Positions 7,711 to 16,482 of a stretch of DNA of 33,108 nucleotides are shown piece after piece. The first letter of the stretch is position 1; every line of letters starts with the position of its first letter. The translations under genes and the position numbers were made by a program. Under the pieces are notes generated by a model. It worked only from the letters and a program-made list of their open reading frames with translations, did not search any database and was not told the DNA's origin. The DNA is taken from the NCBI GenBank assembly GCA_004376075.1, contig SOJQ01000016.1:1-33108 (forward strand), read 5' to 3'. Source of the DNA: Dehalococcoidia bacterium. Its GTDB lineage: Bacteria; Chloroflexota; Dehalococcoidia; E44-bin15.

Positions 7711-9207
7711 CTAATCCCCTAAGCCACATATTTTATAGACCAGCTCCATGTCGAGGCTATGACGCACCAGCTCTGCCAGCTTCTCGTAATTTTCCTCTTT
7801 TGTGGGAAGAGGTGCTCTTGGCAATAGAGGGAGCCTTTTACCCTGGTGGAGTCGGGCGAGAAAGGCGTGTCGAAGATCGGCGTTATCGAAGAGACCGTGC
7901 AGATAGGTGCCCAGGATGTTTCCGCTTACAGCGCCATCAAGGTGGCTAATCTCTCTGTCCCCTCTCCGGGTGACCTCAAAGGCTGGCGCCATGTTACCTA
8001 TAGTCTGCCCCATGTGAATCTCGTATCCTGTTACCTCCAGCCCTTTCGTCCCCTGTAGTAAGCCCTTATCTCCGACAACCTTCGCTTTTATCTGGTAGGT
8101 GGCCTTTTCGGGTTCAAAGATAGTGACCACATTGAGCAGCCCCAATCCTCTAATGCTGCCCTTTTTGGATTCCACGCGGCGGGGATCCTCTATTCTCTTC
8201 CCCAGCATCTGGAATCCTCCACAGATGCCGATCACAGGTGTGCCAGCCTTAGCCCGCTGAATTATTGCCGAGGCTAGCCCCGTCTGCCAGAGAAGCGCCA
8301 GGTCGGCGATGGTGCTCTTGGTTCCGGGGAGGATGATGGCATCGGGTTCGCCAAGCTCATCGATGGCGGTTACGTAGCGCACATGCACCCCCTCCTCCTG
8401 CTGGAGGGGCTCAAAGTCGGTGGAGTTTGAGATGTGAGGCAGGTAGATAATGACGATCTCCACCTCTTTTCGTTCTGGCTCAATGTGGTAAATGGAGTCC
8501 TCCTCGGGAATGAGGATATGGTGGTAATAGGGGATGACGCCGACGACTGGCCTGGAGGTGATTTTCTCCAGCTGATCTAACCCGGGTTTGAGAAGAGCCA
8601 GGTCGCCACGAAACTTGTTAATGATAAAGCCTTTAATGTATTCCCTCTCCTCCTCATCGAGGAGGACCAGCGTTCCCACCAGGGAGGCGAAGACCCCGCC
8701 CTTGTCGATATCTCCTACAAGCAAAACCGGTGCCTGGGCCATTTTCGCCACCCTCATATTGACGATATCGCTCCCCTTAAGGTTTATTTCAGCGGGGCTT
8801 CCCGCCCCCTCGATAACCACAAGATCATAGGCGGAGCGAAGCTGTGCCAGCGATCCCTCAATTACCCCTAGAAGCTCAGGGGTATGGCGATAGTATTCGC
8901 CGGCAGCCAGAGTGAAGGCCGGCTTGCCCAGAACCACGATCTGGGCTCTGGCATCCTCCTCGGGCTTGATCAATATAGGATTCATTTCCACGCTGGGCTC
9001 GATCCCTGCCGCCTCCGCCTGAACCACCTGAGCCCGCCCCATCTCGCCCCCATCCCTGGTGACAAAGGAATTCAGGGACATGTTCTGCGACTTGAAGGGG
9101 GCTACCCTGAGCCCATCTTGGTGGAAGATGCGGCAGAGTGCGGCAACCACCACGCTCTTCCCCACTGAGGAGCCGGTGCCCTGGATCATCAAGGTCTTGG
9201 CGCTCAT
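7711..9207 (-). CDS. cobQ: cobyric acid synthase
   Basis: MIQGTGSSVGKSVVVAALCRIFHQDGLRVAPFKSQNMSLNSFVT; ICGGFQMLGKRIEDP glutaminase region. Confidence 0.96.
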   Translation of the reverse strand: MSAKTLMIQGTGSSVGKSVVVAALCRIFHQDGLRVAPFKSQNMSLNSFVTRDGGEMGRAQVVQAEAAGIEPSVEMNPILIKPEEDARAQIVVLGKPAFTLAAGEYYRHTPELLGVIEGSLAQLRSAYDLVVIEGAGSPAEINLKGSDIVNMRVAKMAQAPVLLVGDIDKGGVFASLVGTLVLLDEEEREYIKGFIINKFRGDLALLKPGLDQLEKITSRPVVGVIPYYHHILIPEEDSIYHIEPERKEVEIVIIYLPHISNSTDFEPLQQEEGVHVRYVTAIDELGEPDAIILPGTKSTIADLALLWQTGLASAIIQRAKAGTPVIGICGGFQMLGKRIEDPRRVESKKGSIRGLGLLNVVTIFEPEKATYQIKAKVVGDKGLLQGTKGLEVTGYEIHMGQTIGNMAPAFEVTRRGDREISHLDGAVSGNILGTYLHGLFDNADLRHAFLARLHQGKRLPLLPRAPLPTKEENYEKLAELVRHSLDMELVYKICGLGD

Positions 9208-9788
9208 TTCTCGTCCTTCTTGCCTAGCGCCTTGAGTTCCATGGGAAGGCCTGCAATCATCATGTAGACCTTATCGGCGCGCTCGGCGATAAATTGATTG
9301 GCTTTGCCCAGGAGGTCGCGGTAAGCCCGCCCCGAGGGATATGGAGGAACCAGCCCCATGCCCACCTCGTTGGAGACGATAATGAGGCTGGCGTTTTTTC
9401 GCTCTAGGAGCTGGTTTAATTCATTGGCTATTTCGCTTTCTAAAGCGGCTAGGTCTTCGGGGTCATCGGCATTTTCCATAAAGTTCGAAATAAGGAGAGT
9501 GAGGCAATCTAGGATTACCACATCGGCATCCCCGATGTGCTCTCTTATCGCTTCGGCGACATGTTTGGGGGCTTCCAGGGTTCGCCAGGTGCTGGGGCGG
9601 GCCTTCTTATGAATCTCGATGCGGCGGCGCATCTCTTCATCCATAGCCACCAGAGGGGCAACGAAGAGCACCCTCTCGCTAAGGCTATCAGCTAGCCTCT
9701 GGGCAAAGCGACTTTTCCCGCTCCTGGCGCCGCCTAAAATGAGGATAATTTCCCTCTTCACTTCGACCCTCCTAGAGGTAGCCTCCAT
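9204..9788 (-). CDS. cobU: adenosylcobinamide kinase / adenosylcobinamide-phosphate guanylyltransferase
   Basis: ILILGGARSGKSRFAQRLA, VSNEVGMGLVPPYPSGRAYRDLLGKANQ. Confidence 0.95.
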   Translation of the reverse strand: MEATSRRVEVKREIILILGGARSGKSRFAQRLADSLSERVLFVAPLVAMDEEMRRRIEIHKKARPSTWRTLEAPKHVAEAIREHIGDADVVILDCLTLLISNFMENADDPEDLAALESEIANELNQLLERKNASLIIVSNEVGMGLVPPYPSGRAYRDLLGKANQFIAERADKVYMMIAGLPMELKALGKKDEK

Positions 9789-10515
9789 AGATAAGGGGAA
9801 CTAGAATTAGCACCAAAACCTCGATCACCTCATTGATCGCCCCATAGGTGTCACCAGTAAGTCCACCCAGTCTCCTTTTCAAAAAGATTGCCATTATTAT
9901 GGCGACAAGCCAAATTCCCGCCATCAGTGCCAAGCCCAATAGCTTCATTAGAAGCACTGATATTGCCAGGGCAATCAATGTCGCTATGGTCATACTCTGC
10001 CAGTTCGCCTGCTCCTTGAAGATTTGCCCTATGCCTTCCCTTCTGGCGGAGGGATAGGCGAAGACGGCATAGACTATCGCCCAACGACTGAGAGTGGGCA
10101 TGAGGAGAAGGGCAGCCATCCTAAAGGCAGCTGGCACAAAGATTAAGGAGATGCTCTTGACCAGGAGCAGGGAGCACGCCCCTACCACCCCAAAACCTCC
10201 CGCTCTGCTATCATGCATAATCTCCAATCTCTGCTGCGGCGACCTACCGGCAGCCATGCCATCGCAGGTATCGATAAAGCCATCGAGGTGATTGGCCCCG
10301 GTGAGAAGGATCAAAGCTACGATGATTAATACGCTCCCCAAGGCCATGGGCAAGAACAGAGCGAAAAGGCGGTCTAAACCGTATAACGCCCCTCCTAACC
10401 CCAGCCCGATAAGGGGGAAATAGACCAGGGATCTGCCGATCTCCATTGGGGTGGCCTCCCGCCGCAGGGGGGAGGGGATTACGGTCAGAAACTCAAGTGC
10501 TGCCAGAAAACCCAT
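9772..10515 (-). CDS. cobS: adenosylcobinamide-GDP ribazoletransferase
   Basis: MGFLAALEFLTVIPSP, LLTGANHLDGFIDTCDGMAAGRSPQQRLEIMHDSRAGGFGVVG, GGLTGDTYGAINEVIEV. Confidence 0.95.
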   Translation of the reverse strand: MGFLAALEFLTVIPSPLRREATPMEIGRSLVYFPLIGLGLGGALYGLDRLFALFLPMALGSVLIIVALILLTGANHLDGFIDTCDGMAAGRSPQQRLEIMHDSRAGGFGVVGACSLLLVKSISLIFVPAAFRMAALLLMPTLSRWAIVYAVFAYPSARREGIGQIFKEQANWQSMTIATLIALAISVLLMKLLGLALMAGIWLVAIIMAIFLKRRLGGLTGDTYGAINEVIEVLVLILVPLIYGGYL

Positions 10516-10587
10516 TGTTTTCGCCTTTTTCGCCCTATTTGTGGCTTTCTCTCGGGTCGCTGTGGGTCATTGCTCCTCGGCTGATAG

Positions 10588-11658
10588 TTATTTCAGTTTA
10601 TTATTGGCCTCGGCGACCCCGGCCTCGGCGAAGGTAGCCATCTCTGCCAGGGTCCTCAGGGCTGCCTCAATAATAAAGATCGCTAGCGCAGCCCCTGTCC
10701 CCTCGCCCAGCCTCATCTCTAGGTCGAGCAGAGGTTCGAGTCCTAGGTGTTTAAGGGCGACCCGGTGTCCCCTTTCCGCTGAGATGTGCCCCGCGATGAG
10801 GAAGTCGCCCAGCTTTGGTGCCATTCTGGTGGCGATGAGCGCCGCCGCCCCGGAGATGAAGCCATCGATGACGATGGGGATGCGATGCCTCGCTGCCCCG
10901 ATCATCACCCCCACCAGCCCCCCGATCTCAAAGCCGCCCACCTTTGCCAGCACATCGAGGGGATCGGCGGCATCGGGCTGGTTGACCCTGAGCGCCCTTT
11001 CTATGACCTTCACCTTATGTCTTAGCTGTCTATCGCCTATCCCGGTGCCCCGTCCGGCGACCTTTGCCACCGACTCCCCGGTGATGGCAGCGGTGATGGC
11101 ACTTGAGGCGGTGGTATTTCCGACGCCCATGTCGCCGCTGCCCACAATGTCCAGCCCTTTTTCGAGCTCCCCTTCCAAAATCTCAATACCCGCCTCTATG
11201 GCCTGAAGCGCCTCCTCCCGGGTCATCGCAGGCCCCCGAGCCATATTGCGTGTCCCGTAGGCAACCTTTCTGGAGACCAGGCTTGAATGGGGCTCAAGGT
11301 CAGTTCTCACCCCCATGTCAACAACCACCACCCGAGCGCCCACCTGTCGCGCCAGAACATTGATGCCAGCGCCACCATGAAGGAAATTTTGAACCATCTG
11401 GGCGGTGACCTCTTGAGGGAACAGGCTTACCCCTTCAGCCACTACGCCATGATCGGCAGCCATGGTCACGATGGCTTTATGCTCAAGCCTGGGTATTGCC
11501 TGGCCCCTGATCCCGGCCACCTTAATGGAAAGCTCCTCCAGCCTTCCCAAGCTCCCCTGGGGCTTGGTCAGATTGCTCTGTCGCTGTCGGGCGGCGCTCA
11601 TTGCCGCCTCATCCAAGGGCTTGATCTCCTGAATCGTCTCTAGGTACATTGCTACCAT
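10588..11658 (-). CDS. cobT: nicotinate-nucleotide--dimethylbenzimidazole phosphoribosyltransferase
   Basis: KPQGSLGRLEELSIKVAGIRG, MAADHGVVAEGVSLFPQEVTAQMVQNFLHGGAGINVLAR, GDMGVGNTTASSAI. Confidence 0.96.
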   Translation of the reverse strand: MVAMYLETIQEIKPLDEAAMSAARQRQSNLTKPQGSLGRLEELSIKVAGIRGQAIPRLEHKAIVTMAADHGVVAEGVSLFPQEVTAQMVQNFLHGGAGINVLARQVGARVVVVDMGVRTDLEPHSSLVSRKVAYGTRNMARGPAMTREEALQAIEAGIEILEGELEKGLDIVGSGDMGVGNTTASSAITAAITGESVAKVAGRGTGIGDRQLRHKVKVIERALRVNQPDAADPLDVLAKVGGFEIGGLVGVMIGAARHRIPIVIDGFISGAAALIATRMAPKLGDFLIAGHISAERGHRVALKHLGLEPLLDLEMRLGEGTGAALAIFIIEAALRTLAEMATFAEAGVAEANNKLK

Positions 11659-11664
11659 CCTTCT

Positions 11665-12783
11665 TTATTTTTCATAGCCAAGAGGGGTTATCTCCTTAAT
11701 GGCGGTGATCAGCTTTCGACAATCGGGCAGCGGGCGCGGCGCAATACGGATATACTCCGGTAAGCCGAAAGAGGTGCAATCTCGCACCAAAATTCCTCGC
11801 TCAAGCAAAGCACGACGAAACCTTTTGGCGTCCCCTACCTCGACCAAAAAGAAATTAGCCTGGGAGGGCAATGGCTGCAAACCAAGCTCAGCGAGTTCCT
11901 TTATTAGAAAGTCTTTCAGGTGCTGGATACCGACTTTGCACTTCCTCATATATTTCTTGTCAGCTAGAGCAAGGATTCCTGCTCTCTGAGCCACGACATT
12001 GACATTCCAAGGGGGGCAAACCTTACGTAGGTTGGCGATGATCTGCTGCTGGGCAATGGCATAGCCCAAACGCAGCCCAGCTAGGGCATGGCTCTTGGCC
12101 AGGGAGCGCAGGACGAGCACATTGCCCCGCTGAATAATGTCCAGCGACGACCAAGCATTATCGACAAAGGCGATATAAGCCTCATCCAGGATGAGGAGGC
12201 TATCCTCACAAGCTACTAGGATCTGCTCTATTTCCTCCCTCGCCAAATATTGTCCGGTAGGATTATTGGGGTTGCATAGAAAGATCCCTTTTGGGCAGTG
12301 GCGTCGGATTAAGTTCACCGTCTCCGTTACCTGTAGCCTGAAGCTTTGTTGCGCCGTTAAGCGTTGTTTAAGCACCCCAGAGCCGACCAGTTGGCAGGCG
12401 ACCTCGTACTCGCCGAAGGTGGGCTCGACGATCAGCACCAGGTCTTGAGGCCCAAAATAGGCCTGGGCGACAAGTCGAATAAGCTCTACCGAGCCGCTGC
12501 CAACCAGGATGTCTTCCGGTGCTATGCTCAGTTCCTGCGCCAGGCACTCCCTTAATTCCGTAGCCTCAGAATCAGGGTAAAGGGCGATGGGTAACGAGGT
12601 CAAAGCCTCCCTTACCCCAGGTGGCGCACCGAAGGGATTGGTGCTGACGCTGAAGTCAACGACGTCCCCGGCGGCGAGGCCAAATTTCTTCAGCTCAGCG
12701 TAATCTGGACCGCCGTGGGGGCAAGGGGATAGATTTTCAACTTCTGACCTAGGAGACAAAGGCAAGATACACCACCTCGACAA
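11665..12783 (-). CDS. cobD: threonine-phosphate decarboxylase (PLP aminotransferase fold)
   Basis: HGGPDYAELKKFGLAAGDVVDFSVSTNPFGAPPGV, LLILDEAYIAFVD, VLRSLAKSHALAGLRLGYAIA; TTG start overlaps cbiB by 35 nt. Confidence 0.88.
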   Translation of the reverse strand: MSRWCILPLSPRSEVENLSPCPHGGPDYAELKKFGLAAGDVVDFSVSTNPFGAPPGVREALTSLPIALYPDSEATELRECLAQELSIAPEDILVGSGSVELIRLVAQAYFGPQDLVLIVEPTFGEYEVACQLVGSGVLKQRLTAQQSFRLQVTETVNLIRRHCPKGIFLCNPNNPTGQYLAREEIEQILVACEDSLLILDEAYIAFVDNAWSSLDIIQRGNVLVLRSLAKSHALAGLRLGYAIAQQQIIANLRKVCPPWNVNVVAQRAGILALADKKYMRKCKVGIQHLKDFLIKELAELGLQPLPSQANFFLVEVGDAKRFRRALLERGILVRDCTSFGLPEYIRIAPRPLPDCRKLITAIKEITPLGYEK

Positions 12784-13612
12784 GGAAGCAGAGCAGACCC
12801 CAGAGGAGTGCTGTGATCCCCATTATTCTTAATGAAGCGTCGATAGTTTCTGGGAGCAGGAGGCTATTGGCATCACCGAGTATATAATGCCCCTTTTTCT
12901 CCAGCTGCACATCTAGCGCTCCAGCAGCTGCGCTCATCGTCCACCCGGCATTGGGACTCTCAGTCTTGGCATGGTCACGAAGGATGACCCGGAAAGTGGC
13001 TAAGAAGCGCTTTCCCAATAGAAAAGCAGCTACCGCCATCATCAGGCTGGTAAGCCGCGCTGGGAGGAAGTTTAAAGCATCGTCCAGTCTGGCCGCAAAT
13101 TTGCCCAAGTGCTCATATTTCCCATGATAGCCAATCATAGCATCAAAGGTGTTGACCACTCTATAGGCGATAGCTCCCGGTAGGCCAAAGAGTATGAAAT
13201 AGAATAAAGGGGAAACAAAGCTATCACAGGTATTCTCAGCCACCGATTCCACAGTAGCCGAGACCAGCAATGGCTTATCGAGCCCGCTGGTATCACGGCT
13301 CACCAAGGAGCGCATGGCAGCGCGTGCCCGAGGGAAATTATCGGCTATCAGCAACCCCTTGACCTCATGGGCAACCCTCCTCAGCTCCCTAATCGAGAAA
13401 GTTGATTTGAGCACTAAAGCACCCACTATGATATAGGCTGCTTGGCTCAGCTCCCTGAGATAAGCTAGGAGAAAATAAATGGGTATAGCAAAAAAACCAA
13501 TGGCAAGCAAAACCGCCCCAGCGCCGTAAATTAGCTGAGCAATCGAGCCCCTGCCACGGGTGAGCCTTTCGATAAGGGATGTAAACTTACCCATCCAGAC
13601 TACGGGATGCAA
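12749..13612 (-). CDS. cbiB: adenosylcobinamide-phosphate synthase; 5' end ambiguous
   Basis: HPVVWMGKFTSLIERL..AENTCDSFVSPLFYFILFGLPGAIAYRVVNTFDAMIGYHGKYEHLGKFAARLDDALNFLPARLT. ORF start at 13612 is TTG; CbiB-like residues continue in frame upstream to a TGA at 13691-13693. Confidence 0.9.
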   Translation of the reverse strand: MHPVVWMGKFTSLIERLTRGRGSIAQLIYGAGAVLLAIGFFAIPIYFLLAYLRELSQAAYIIVGALVLKSTFSIRELRRVAHEVKGLLIADNFPRARAAMRSLVSRDTSGLDKPLLVSATVESVAENTCDSFVSPLFYFILFGLPGAIAYRVVNTFDAMIGYHGKYEHLGKFAARLDDALNFLPARLTSLMMAVAAFLLGKRFLATFRVILRDHAKTESPNAGWTMSAAAGALDVQLEKKGHYILGDANSLLLPETIDASLRIMGITALLWGLLCFLVEVVYLAFVS

Positions 13613-13690
13613 AATAGAGGGTGGCTCGCCAAAGACAAGATCGATGGCAATGGCAAGGATTAGAAAAGTACATGCTCCATGCCACCGCTT

Positions 13691-14425
13691 TCAACCAAAG
13701 TCCTCTTTCTGATGCTTAAGGATAGCCTCCTTTGTAGCTGCCGTCACCGCCTTGGCCAGCAACTCTCCCATCTTAGCGTGCCCACCCATATAGTGGATTT
13801 TGGCACCTACCCCTGATACAATCATTACATTATCAGTCCCTGTCCCTGTGGCTTGATATTGCGGGCTATAAGAGCTTCTTACATCCAGATCCTGGAGTGC
13901 TACTATCTTTGCCTCAGTAGCAGTAATTATCGATCGAACCATAGCTCCTTCAGATAGGGAAGCATTGGTCAAAGCTATGATATTTATAGTTCCCAGCGCC
14001 TCAAATTTGCCATCCCTTTCTAAGTGGTGCCCCTCATCCACGCCTATTCTTAGAGCATTAGACATAACCCCAGCGGTGACGACGGCACAAATCCTGAACT
14101 CGGCAAAGCGCTCCTCTCTGACGGCGAAATCATCAATATCTACGCCTGTAGAGAGGAAGGCGACCTCCTGCGGAGAAAGCCCCAGATCGGCAAGCACGCT
14201 ATCTAAGTAGAGCTGCCAATCTCGATGCAGGAGATTCCAGAGCTGAGGGGGATTGGAATTATTACATACCACCCTCGCCTGCTTAAATCCCTCCCTGGAA
14301 CTTAGGACCAGTCTTGGTTGAGAGAAGATTATGAGCAGGGTCTTTATCGGGACGCCTTGATATTGGTGGTAAACCACCTCAGCTTTTGCCTCTTCAAACT
14401 GCCAAGAGATCTCTTTCCTTGTCAT
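13691..14425 (-). CDS. cbiZ: adenosylcobinamide amidohydrolase
   Basis: ALTNASLSEGAMVRSIITATEAKIVALQDLDVRSSYSPQYQATGTGTDNVMIVSG; DIDDFAVREERFAEFRICAVVTAGVMSNALRIGVDEG. Confidence 0.88.
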   Translation of the reverse strand: MTRKEISWQFEEAKAEVVYHQYQGVPIKTLLIIFSQPRLVLSSREGFKQARVVCNNSNPPQLWNLLHRDWQLYLDSVLADLGLSPQEVAFLSTGVDIDDFAVREERFAEFRICAVVTAGVMSNALRIGVDEGHHLERDGKFEALGTINIIALTNASLSEGAMVRSIITATEAKIVALQDLDVRSSYSPQYQATGTGTDNVMIVSGVGAKIHYMGGHAKMGELLAKAVTAATKEAILKHQKEDFG

Positions 14426-14478
14426 CAGATCGCTCCATCTGGGTAAAGTAGCAAGCGGGATCCCACTTCTTCAAACAT

Positions 14479-15390
14479 TCAACCCCCCTCCTGGAATAGT
14501 TCGAGATGGATCATCCTCGCCATCTCCTCCAGAGCATCGACGATGCGAGGGCCTCCCCGGCTGGTCAGGTCACCATCGATAGGGTAGATTCTTCCTGTCC
14601 TGATGGCTGTAGTTTGGCTCCAGCCAGAGAGTTCCTCGAAGTCTGGGACATCCACCGTACCATGGCAGTCGTCGAAGATGATGATCTCTGGGTCAGCGTT
14701 GACCAATGCCTCGAGGCTGAATTGTGTCCATTGGCCTGCTGTTGCTGCTATATTCTCACCCCCGGCTAAGCCGATCAAGGCATCAATAAAAGAGCCTTCC
14801 CCGGCCGTCCAAGGCTTGGTAGGGTCGGAGGCATCAATCACATAAAACACCCTTGGTTTTGGGGCATCCCCGGTCTCGGCAACAATGGAGTCGATGCGTT
14901 GCGTCATATCGCTCACCAGTTGTGCCGCTCCCTCCTCTGTGCCCGTGATCTGCCCCATCAACTCAATATTGGCAAAAATACCGTCGATGTCCTTGGCGTT
15001 GAAGACAACCACCGCCAATCCTTTGCTCTCAAGCTGGGATACCAGGTCGGGGTAGTGAATGTTGGCAGCCAAGATAAGGTCAGGCTCCAGATCGATAATC
15101 CTTTCCAGGCTGGGCGTGGAAAAACCACCAACCTTGTCCTTAGCCAGCGCCTCGTCGGGATAGTCGCAGTAGTCGGTCACCCCCACCACCCTATCCCCCA
15201 GATCGAGGGCAAACAGAACCTCGGTGATGCCAGGCCCTAGGGAAACAATACGTTGAGGAATCTCCTCTATATTGACGGTCCTTCCCATATCATCGGTTAT
15301 TGCGCCTGGCCCAGGAGTTGGAGGGGTACAAGCTATCACTAAAGCAAGCACTAAGGTCGAAAAAAGCAAAATCAAAGCAAGCCTTTTCAT
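14479..15390 (-). CDS. btuF: cobamide ABC transporter substrate-binding lipoprotein
   Basis: Lipoprotein signal MKRLALILLFSTLVLALVIAC; RIVSLGPGITEVLFALDLGDRVVGVTDYCDYPDEA; start chosen at internal Met because the ORF begins with a less likely extension. Confidence 0.9.
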   Translation of the reverse strand: MKRLALILLFSTLVLALVIACTPPTPGPGAITDDMGRTVNIEEIPQRIVSLGPGITEVLFALDLGDRVVGVTDYCDYPDEALAKDKVGGFSTPSLERIIDLEPDLILAANIHYPDLVSQLESKGLAVVVFNAKDIDGIFANIELMGQITGTEEGAAQLVSDMTQRIDSIVAETGDAPKPRVFYVIDASDPTKPWTAGEGSFIDALIGLAGGENIAATAGQWTQFSLEALVNADPEIIIFDDCHGTVDVPDFEELSGWSQTTAIRTGRIYPIDGDLTSRGGPRIVDALEEMARMIHLELFQEGG

Positions 15391-15419
15391 TGGAGCTCCT
15401 TTCAAAAGAGTAAACAAAA

Positions 15420-15448
15420 AAATCCCCTCGCTCTGCAGAACGGGGGAT
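15420..15448 (-). terminator. Rho-independent terminator in riboswitch expression platform
   Basis: Minus strand ATCCCC-cgttctgcagagcga-GGGGAT followed by a run of about 6-7 T. Confidence 0.75.
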
Positions 15449-15495
15449 ACATTACTTGATGCTTCCCACCCCCTTTCTCCGCGGAGGTTTCAGGG

Positions 15496-15622
15496 AAACC
15501 AGAGGCTGGTGTTCTGACTTCGCCGAATTATTCGGAGTCACAGTAGGCGGGACTGTGCCGGATTCTCACCGGTCTTGCCTTCCATTTAAGCCCTCGCTCG
15601 CGCTCGGGCACCTCTGGGTTCA
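15496..15622 (-). ncRNA. Cobalamin riboswitch upstream of btuF
   Basis: Minus strand contains GGTGCC, GGAAGGCAAGACCGGTGAGAATCCGGCACAGTCCCGCCTACTGTGA and GAAGTCAGAACACC; flanking AACCCAGAGG/CCTCTGGTTT can form P1. Confidence 0.92.
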
Positions 15623-15638
15623 CTATTAAGTTTTGCTT

Positions 15639-15667
15639 AGTATAGCATACCTGGGGGCAAAGGTCAA
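15639..15667 (-). promoter_or_regulatory. Sigma70-type promoter for the riboswitch/cob operon
   Basis: Minus strand TTGACC - 17 nt - TATACT, just upstream of the riboswitch. Confidence 0.75.
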
Positions 15668-15679
15668 TATCAAATTGCC

Positions 15680-15708
15680 TTGACACTGCCCCCAAACTCA
15701 GTTATTAT
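15680..15708 (+). promoter_or_regulatory. Sigma70-type promoter for the plus-strand acyl-CoA block
   Basis: TTGACA - 17 nt - TATTAT, about 30 nt before the 15739 start codon. Confidence 0.8.
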
Positions 15709-15738
15709 CGGCGCAAGCCTTCCTTTCGGGGATTTGCT

Positions 15739-16482
15739 ATGTCCTATGAGACCATTATCTATGAGAAGAAGGGGCAAATTGGCTATCTCACCCTCAACCG
15801 CCCCCAGGTGGATAACGCGATAAACGCTCAGATGGCTAAAGAGTTGGCCGACGTGTGCCAGAGGATTAACCAGGATGAAGAGGTTAGCGTGGTGATTTTT
15901 ATGGCGGATGGAGATAATTTTTCCTCAGGGTGCGACCCTCAAGAGAGGGAGGCGGCAGGCGAGGCCTCCGCTGCGATAGCGAGCGTTGAGCGAGTGGTGA
16001 TCGCTGCCATCAATGGGGATGCCTTGGGCGAAGGGTTGGAGTTGGTTTTAGGCTGCGATATAAGGGTTGCCTCTGAGGGAGCGAGGTTTTGCTTCCCCCA
16101 TACCAGTTACGGGCTGATCCCCGGGGCAGGGGGAACCCAAAGGCTGCCTCGCCTTGTGGGAAAGGGCAAAGCCTTGGAGATGATCCTCACCGCCGAACCT
16201 ATCGATGCCCAAGAGGCTTTTCGAACGGGATTAGTTAATAAGGTAGTCCCGTCTGAACGGCTTCTTCAAGAGGCGGAGGAGATGGCAAAGAGGATAATCC
16301 CCAGGGGTCCCATCGCCTTGAGGTATGCTAAAGAGGCGGTAAATAAGGGCCTTGACCTCACCCTGGAGCAGGGGCTGAGGCTGGAAGCCGACCTCTACTT
16401 CCTTATTCAAACCACCGAGGACAGGATGGAGGGGATCAGGGCTTTCCTGGAGAAGGGGTCTCCCCAGTTCAAAGGGGGATGA
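15739..16482 (+). CDS. enoyl-CoA hydratase/isomerase family protein (variant active site)
   Basis: YLTLNRPQVDNAINAQMAKEL, LGCDIRVASEGARFCFPHTSYGLIPGAGGTQRLPRLVG. Confidence 0.92.
   Translation: MSYETIIYEKKGQIGYLTLNRPQVDNAINAQMAKELADVCQRINQDEEVSVVIFMADGDNFSSGCDPQEREAAGEASAAIASVERVVIAAINGDALGEGLELVLGCDIRVASEGARFCFPHTSYGLIPGAGGTQRLPRLVGKGKALEMILTAEPIDAQEAFRTGLVNKVVPSERLLQEAEEMAKRIIPRGPIALRYAKEAVNKGLDLTLEQGLRLEADLYFLIQTTEDRMEGIRAFLEKGSPQFKGG

Noticed and set aside
10451-11206. 251-aa plus-strand ORF antisense to cobT
   Set aside because: Low-complexity Ser/Ala/Pro composition and complete overlap with cobT
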